NCBI GenBank assembly: GCA_018901715.1
Contig: JAHIEL010000058.1
Coordinates: 1 to 8,531, forward strand
DNA: 8,531 bases
Reading direction: 5' to 3'
From: Patescibacteria group bacterium
GTDB taxonomy: Bacteria > Patescibacteriota > Minisyncoccia > Minisyncoccales > PEYH01
Shown here piece after piece: positions 6,272 through 8,531 of the stretch (its first letter is position 1; each line of letters begins with the position of its first letter). The notes under the pieces were generated by a model. It had not been told where the DNA came from. It saw nothing but the letters and a program-made list of their open reading frames with translations, and did not search any database. Made by a program: the position numbers and the translations under genes.

Positions 6272-6694
6272 ATGACAAAATCAATTAAATCAATTATAAA
6301 AATACAGGTTAAGGCAGGGGAAGCAACACCAGCCCCTCCTATTGGACCGTCTTTGGCTGAACATGGAATAAATATTGGCGAGTTTTGTCAAAAGTTTAAT
6401 GATACTACCCAAGACCAAAAGGGCTCTAAGATTCCAGTAGAAATTACTGTTTACGAAGACAGAAGTTATGATTTTCGGCTCAAACAGCCATTAGCTTCTG
6501 ATTTGATTAAAAAAGCAGCAGGGATTGAGAAAGGTTCTGGCGAACCGAATAAAAAGAAAGTAGCAAAGCTAACCACAGCGCAGGTTGAGGATATTGCAAA
6601 ACGAAAGTTAGAAGATTTAAATACTGATAACATTGAGCAAGCAATTAAAATAATTAAAGGCACTGCCCGTTCAATGGGAGTGGATATTGTTTAA
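6272..6694 (+). CDS. rplK: 50S ribosomal protein L11
   Basis: L11 binds the GTPase-associated centre of 23S rRNA and takes part in factor binding. It is 140 aa, normal for the family. The N-terminal domain holds the near-invariant APPIGPSLAEHGINIGEF stretch (21-38), with P22 and P23 that line the thiostrepton site. The C-terminal RNA-binding domain ends with GTARSMGVDIV (130-140). ATG 6272 fits the standard length; an in-frame TTG at 6254 would add six residues and lies in the hairpin. In most bacteria rplA (L1) follows; here the next gene begins immediately after the stop and is a dCMP deaminase. Confidence 0.97.
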   Translation: MTKSIKSIIKIQVKAGEATPAPPIGPSLAEHGINIGEFCQKFNDTTQDQKGSKIPVEITVYEDRSYDFRLKQPLASDLIKKAAGIEKGSGEPNKKKVAKLTTAQVEDIAKRKLEDLNTDNIEQAIKIIKGTARSMGVDIV

Positions 6695-7186
6695 ATGGCA
6701 GAAAAAAGACCAAGCAAAGATGAATATTATTTAGATTTTGCCCGCGCTATATCAAAGCGGGCTACTTGTTTGCGCAGGAAATTTGGGGCAGTGATTGTTC
6801 GCGATGACCAAATTATTTCCTGCGGTTATTGTGGCTCCCCAAGGGGCGCGCCAAACTGCATTGACATTGGTAAGTGTTTGAGAGATGAGTTAAAAGTTCC
6901 ATCTGGCGAGAGGTATGAGCTTTGCCGTTCGGTTCACGCTGAAGCTAACGCAGTAATAAACGCGGCTCGGTCAGGAGTTTCAGTTTTGGGTGGCACAATA
7001 TATGTTTGTGGTGAAAATGCGGAAGATGGCGAAACATTGAACGATTCTATGCCTTGCCAAATGTGTAGAAGAGTGATAATAAATAGCGGAATCAAAAGAG
7101 TTGTTGTCCCAAGTGAGCAAGGGACTCACGAGTATTTTCCAAAGGATTGGACAAATGGCGATGAAGTATCACTAAATGGCTATTAA
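6695..7186 (+). CDS. dCMP deaminase (ComEB-like, zinc-dependent)
   Basis: It deaminates dCMP to dUMP, the substrate for thymidylate synthase. The 163 aa contain the cytidine/deoxycytidylate deaminase signature: HAEANA with zinc ligand H81 and proton-shuttling E83, and PCQMC with zinc ligands C121 and C124. The N-terminal RKFGAVIVRDDQIISCGYCGS region (28-48) and SPRGAPNC (48-55) are typical of the dCMP deaminase branch, where GYNGSPRG is usual; here N is replaced by C. The ATG directly abuts the rplK stop, so it is probably cotranslated with rplK. Arginine codons are mixed CGN/AGR, and sampled GC (43-45%) is intermediate between its neighbours. The following thyX uses its product. A related deaminase such as riboflavin-pathway RibD is less likely, given length and motifs. 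Confidence 0.9.
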   Translation: MAEKRPSKDEYYLDFARAISKRATCLRRKFGAVIVRDDQIISCGYCGSPRGAPNCIDIGKCLRDELKVPSGERYELCRSVHAEANAVINAARSGVSVLGGTIYVCGENAEDGETLNDSMPCQMCRRVIINSGIKRVVVPSEQGTHEYFPKDWTNGDEVSLNGY

Positions 7187-7210
7187 GTAGGAATTGTACA
7201 CTCACAATCA

Positions 7211-7218
7211 AAGGGAGG
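7211..7218 (+). promoter_or_regulatory. thyX: Strong Shine-Dalgarno sequence for thyX
   Basis: AAGGGAGG ends six bases before the thyX ATG, near-optimal spacing. No other gene in the window has one this strong and well placed; gyrB has GGGAGG but 12 bases away. A weak 5-base inverted repeat (ATTGT 7193-7197, ACAAT 7204-7208) lies just upstream. No clear promoter is seen in 7187-7224. Confidence 0.8.
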
Positions 7219-7224
7219 ACAGAG

Positions 7225-7914
7225 ATGGAGATACTGCAAACAGCAGGCAAGCATCAAATCCTTGCCATTATGGTTGGGTTAGATGGCGAAACTCCTATTG
7301 AGCTGATTGAGCTCGCAGGGAGAACCGCTTACCAAAGCCAGGACAAGATTAGCGAGGGTTCGGCCAAGAAGTTTGTCGCGATGTTGCGGGACAGGGGACA
7401 CGAAAGTGTTATCGAGCATTCAGCAATGACTGTGGGGTTCTCTGATGTTTCCAGGGGGCTTACTCACGAGTATGTTCGTCATCGGCTGATGTCTCCTACC
7501 GAAGAATCCACGCGCTATGTGGATGAGAGCAATCTACGAGTTGTATGTCCTCCAGACAAGGATCCGGATGACAGAATTGCTCGCATTGTTTTGCCGGATG
7601 GACACGAGATTAATGTCTCTTTCGCCCAATGGGTAGGGCTCAACGAGCAGATGTATCGCTCTCTCCGCCAGGCAGAATGGGTCCCAGAGGACGCAAGGCA
7701 GATTCTGCCCATCGGGATAGTTGCTCAAATCGTCGTTACTTGCAATTTCCGAGAGTGGCGGCACATCTTTGAGTTGCGTTGTTCAAAAAGAGCTCACTGG
7801 GAGATTCGTTCGGTAATGGTGTCGTTGTTGGCTGATGTTCAGTCGCGAGTACCTGTCGTGTTTGATGATTTCAAGATTGACGGTTCAGTGCCCTACGCAG
7901 CGAAGACCTCGTAG
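7225..7914 (+). CDS. thyX: Flavin-dependent thymidylate synthase ThyX
   Basis: It methylates dUMP to dTMP using methylenetetrahydrofolate, FAD and NADPH, unrelated to ThyA. The 229 aa are normal for the family. The ThyX signature RHR-x7-S is RHRLMSPTEES (85-95), followed by TRY. Other family marks are HESVIEH (59-65), EDARQILP (155-162) and the NFREWRHIFELR segment (174-185) with conserved R185. At the usual SxNE position it has SPTE. Composition differs from the rest: sampled lines are 48-55% GC against 22-28% in sampled pheT lines, and 13 of 19 arginines use CGN codons, while pheT uses nearly only AGR. With its strong Shine-Dalgarno sequence and private terminator, it looks like a recent acquisition placed after the dCMP deaminase. 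Confidence 0.95.
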   Translation: MEILQTAGKHQILAIMVGLDGETPIELIELAGRTAYQSQDKISEGSAKKFVAMLRDRGHESVIEHSAMTVGFSDVSRGLTHEYVRHRLMSPTEESTRYVDESNLRVVCPPDKDPDDRIARIVLPDGHEINVSFAQWVGLNEQMYRSLRQAEWVPEDARQILPIGIVAQIVVTCNFREWRHIFELRCSKRAHWEIRSVMVSLLADVQSRVPVVFDDFKIDGSVPYAAKTS

Positions 7915-7934
7915 GGAGTGGAATAGAGTTTCGC

Positions 7935-7965
7935 GAGCTCCGGCCTTGCCGGGGCTCTTTCTTTT
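7935..7965 (+). terminator. Intrinsic terminator after thyX
   Basis: GAGCTCCGG (7935-7943) pairs over all nine positions (one G-T) with CCGGGGCTC (7949-7957) around a CCTTG loop. TTTCTTTT follows at once (7958-7965). It is a canonical Rho-independent terminator 20 bases after the thyX stop. It should end the secE-to-thyX unit and separate it from gatB. Confidence 0.9.
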
Positions 7966-7977
7966 GGTCTCTAAATC

Positions 7978-7994
7978 TGCTAAACTTTTATAAT
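7978..7994 (+). promoter_or_regulatory. Possible gatB promoter, leaderless
   Basis: Because the terminator ends at about 7965, gatB should have its own promoter in the remaining 29 bases. TGC-TAAACT (7978-7986) resembles an extended -10 and would start RNA at about 7993-7995, right at the gatB ATG, making a leaderless mRNA. A perfect TATAAT (7989-7994) touches the ATG, but would start RNA downstream of it. Neither has a good -35. Confidence 0.25.
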
Positions 7995-8531
7995 ATGGAA
8001 TATAAAACAACAATTGGATTGGAAATTCATGTGGAATTGAAGACAGATTCCAAAATGTTTTGTAATTGTAAAAATGATCCCCTTGAAACAGGGCCTAATA
8101 TTAATGTTTGTCCCGTGTGTATGGCGCACCCAGGAACGCTTCCGGTTATAAATGAGCAAGCAATTAATAAGGTTATAAAAACCGGCTTGGCAATGGATTG
8201 CCAGATTTCAAGCGATTCTAAATTTGAAAGAAAAAATTATTTTTATCCTGATTTGCCAAAAGGATATCAAATTTCTCAATATGCCCAGCCATTATGTAAT
8301 GCAGGGTTTTTAGATTTAAAAGACAAGAGAATAAGGATTGAGAGAATTCACTTAGAAGAAGACACAGCCAAATTGATTCACAAGAAAGACAATACTTTGG
8401 TTGATTTTAATAGGGCAGGTATTCCTTTAATGGAACTGGTCACAGAACCGGATTTTGAAAATGGAAACCAGGTTTCCATTTTCGCGAAAGAGTTACAATT
8501 GATTTTAAGATACTTAAATGTGTCAGACGCT
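7995..8531 (+). CDS. gatB: Asp-tRNA(Asn)/Glu-tRNA(Gln) amidotransferase subunit B, 5' part
   Basis: GatB is the tRNA-binding and kinase subunit of GatCAB, which converts misacylated Glu-tRNA(Gln) or Asp-tRNA(Asn) to the amide forms. 179 codons are present and the gene runs off the window; full GatB is usually about 475-480 aa. The N-terminus MEYKTTIGLEIHVEL carries E10 and H12 of the metal site. A zinc-type Cys set C23, C25, C39 and C42 follows. RKNYFYPDLPKGYQISQY (79-96), HLEEDTAKL (119-127) and DFNRAGIPLMELVTEPD (137-153) are near-invariant family blocks. Residues 155-163 are encoded by a perfect palindrome and do not resemble the family, although the spacing is kept. There is no Shine-Dalgarno sequence; the ATG is fixed by the conserved N-terminus. 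Confidence 0.97.
   Translation, partial: MEYKTTIGLEIHVELKTDSKMFCNCKNDPLETGPNINVCPVCMAHPGTLPVINEQAINKVIKTGLAMDCQISSDSKFERKNYFYPDLPKGYQISQYAQPLCNAGFLDLKDKRIRIERIHLEEDTAKLIHKKDNTLVDFNRAGIPLMELVTEPDFENGNQVSIFAKELQLILRYLNVSDA
8457..8483. repeat. Perfect 27-base palindrome inside gatB
   Basis: GAAAATGGAAACC (8457-8469), a single central A, and GGTTTCCATTTTC (8471-8483) form perfect 13-base arms. It occupies exactly nine gatB codons (E155-F163). It overlaps a second palindrome, TTTCGCGAAA (8480-8489). A 13-base perfect inverted repeat with a one-base centre is not expected by chance in a window this size. Confidence 0.85.

Noticed and set aside
619..7764. Several open frames of 64-94 codons on the minus strand
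   Set aside because: They all lie inside strongly supported plus-strand genes, have no recognisable motifs, and are shadows of those genes.
7989..7994. Perfect TATAAT touching the gatB ATG as its promoter
   Set aside because: RNA would start about six bases after the ATG, losing the conserved GatB N-terminus; no suitable -35.
5692..8487. Six TCGCGA sites (5692, 6799, 7376, 7843, 7931, 8482) and none noticed before 5690
   Set aside because: Several fall in the GC-rich thyX region; the uneven spread is explained well enough by base composition and small numbers.
1..8531. tRNA genes, rRNA, CRISPR arrays, insertion sequences
   Set aside because: No cloverleaf, spaced repeat array or transposase was seen; the non-coding regions are too short or explained by the listed features.

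Overview
The window looks like core chromosome of a small-genome, AT-rich bacterium. My best guess is a Candidate Phyla Radiation (Patescibacteria, possibly Parcubacteria) member. The reasons are very tight gene packing (gaps of 0-1 base at several junctions), few Shine-Dalgarno sequences, a reduced PheT without its EMAP/OB domain, a GyrB whose joined exteins would be only about 643 aa, and a ribosomal/transcription gene cluster with an unusual order. This placement is inference: no rRNA gene is present. All genes are on the + strand.

Layout: (1) 1-202, about 200 bases without a recognised gene. It holds a long hairpin (1-44), a diverged 38-base direct repeat (42-79 and 153-190) and a TATAAT that may drive pheT. 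(2) pheT (203-2197), then after one base gyrB (2199-5426). gyrB is interrupted in its TOPRIM motif by a complete 432-aa class 1 intein (3510-4805) with an HNH homing endonuclease and a series of short W/Y-rich modules. (3) A 72-base junction (5427-5498) packs a near-consensus promoter, an 18-base inverted repeat over its -35 element, and a terminator-like hairpin lying where the new transcript should start. (4) secE-nusG-rplK, tightly packed, then directly a dCMP deaminase in place of the usual rplA. (5) thyX (7225-7914), which stands out by high GC, CGN arginine codons, a strong Shine-Dalgarno sequence and its own intrinsic terminator; it looks acquired. (6) The 5' part of gatB (7995 to the window end), containing a perfect 27-base palindrome.

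How the genes work together: PheT and GatB serve tRNA charging. GyrB (gyrase) acts on DNA topology once its intein is spliced out. SecE, NusG and RplK serve protein export, transcription and the ribosomal GTPase centre. The dCMP deaminase makes dUMP, which ThyX methylates to dTMP, so these adjacent genes form a short de novo thymidylate route.

The best candidates for something new are the gyrB intein with its repeated modules and altered EGQ flank, the combined terminator/promoter at gyrB-secE, the coding palindrome in gatB, and the foreign-looking thyX cassette coupled to a dCMP deaminase.
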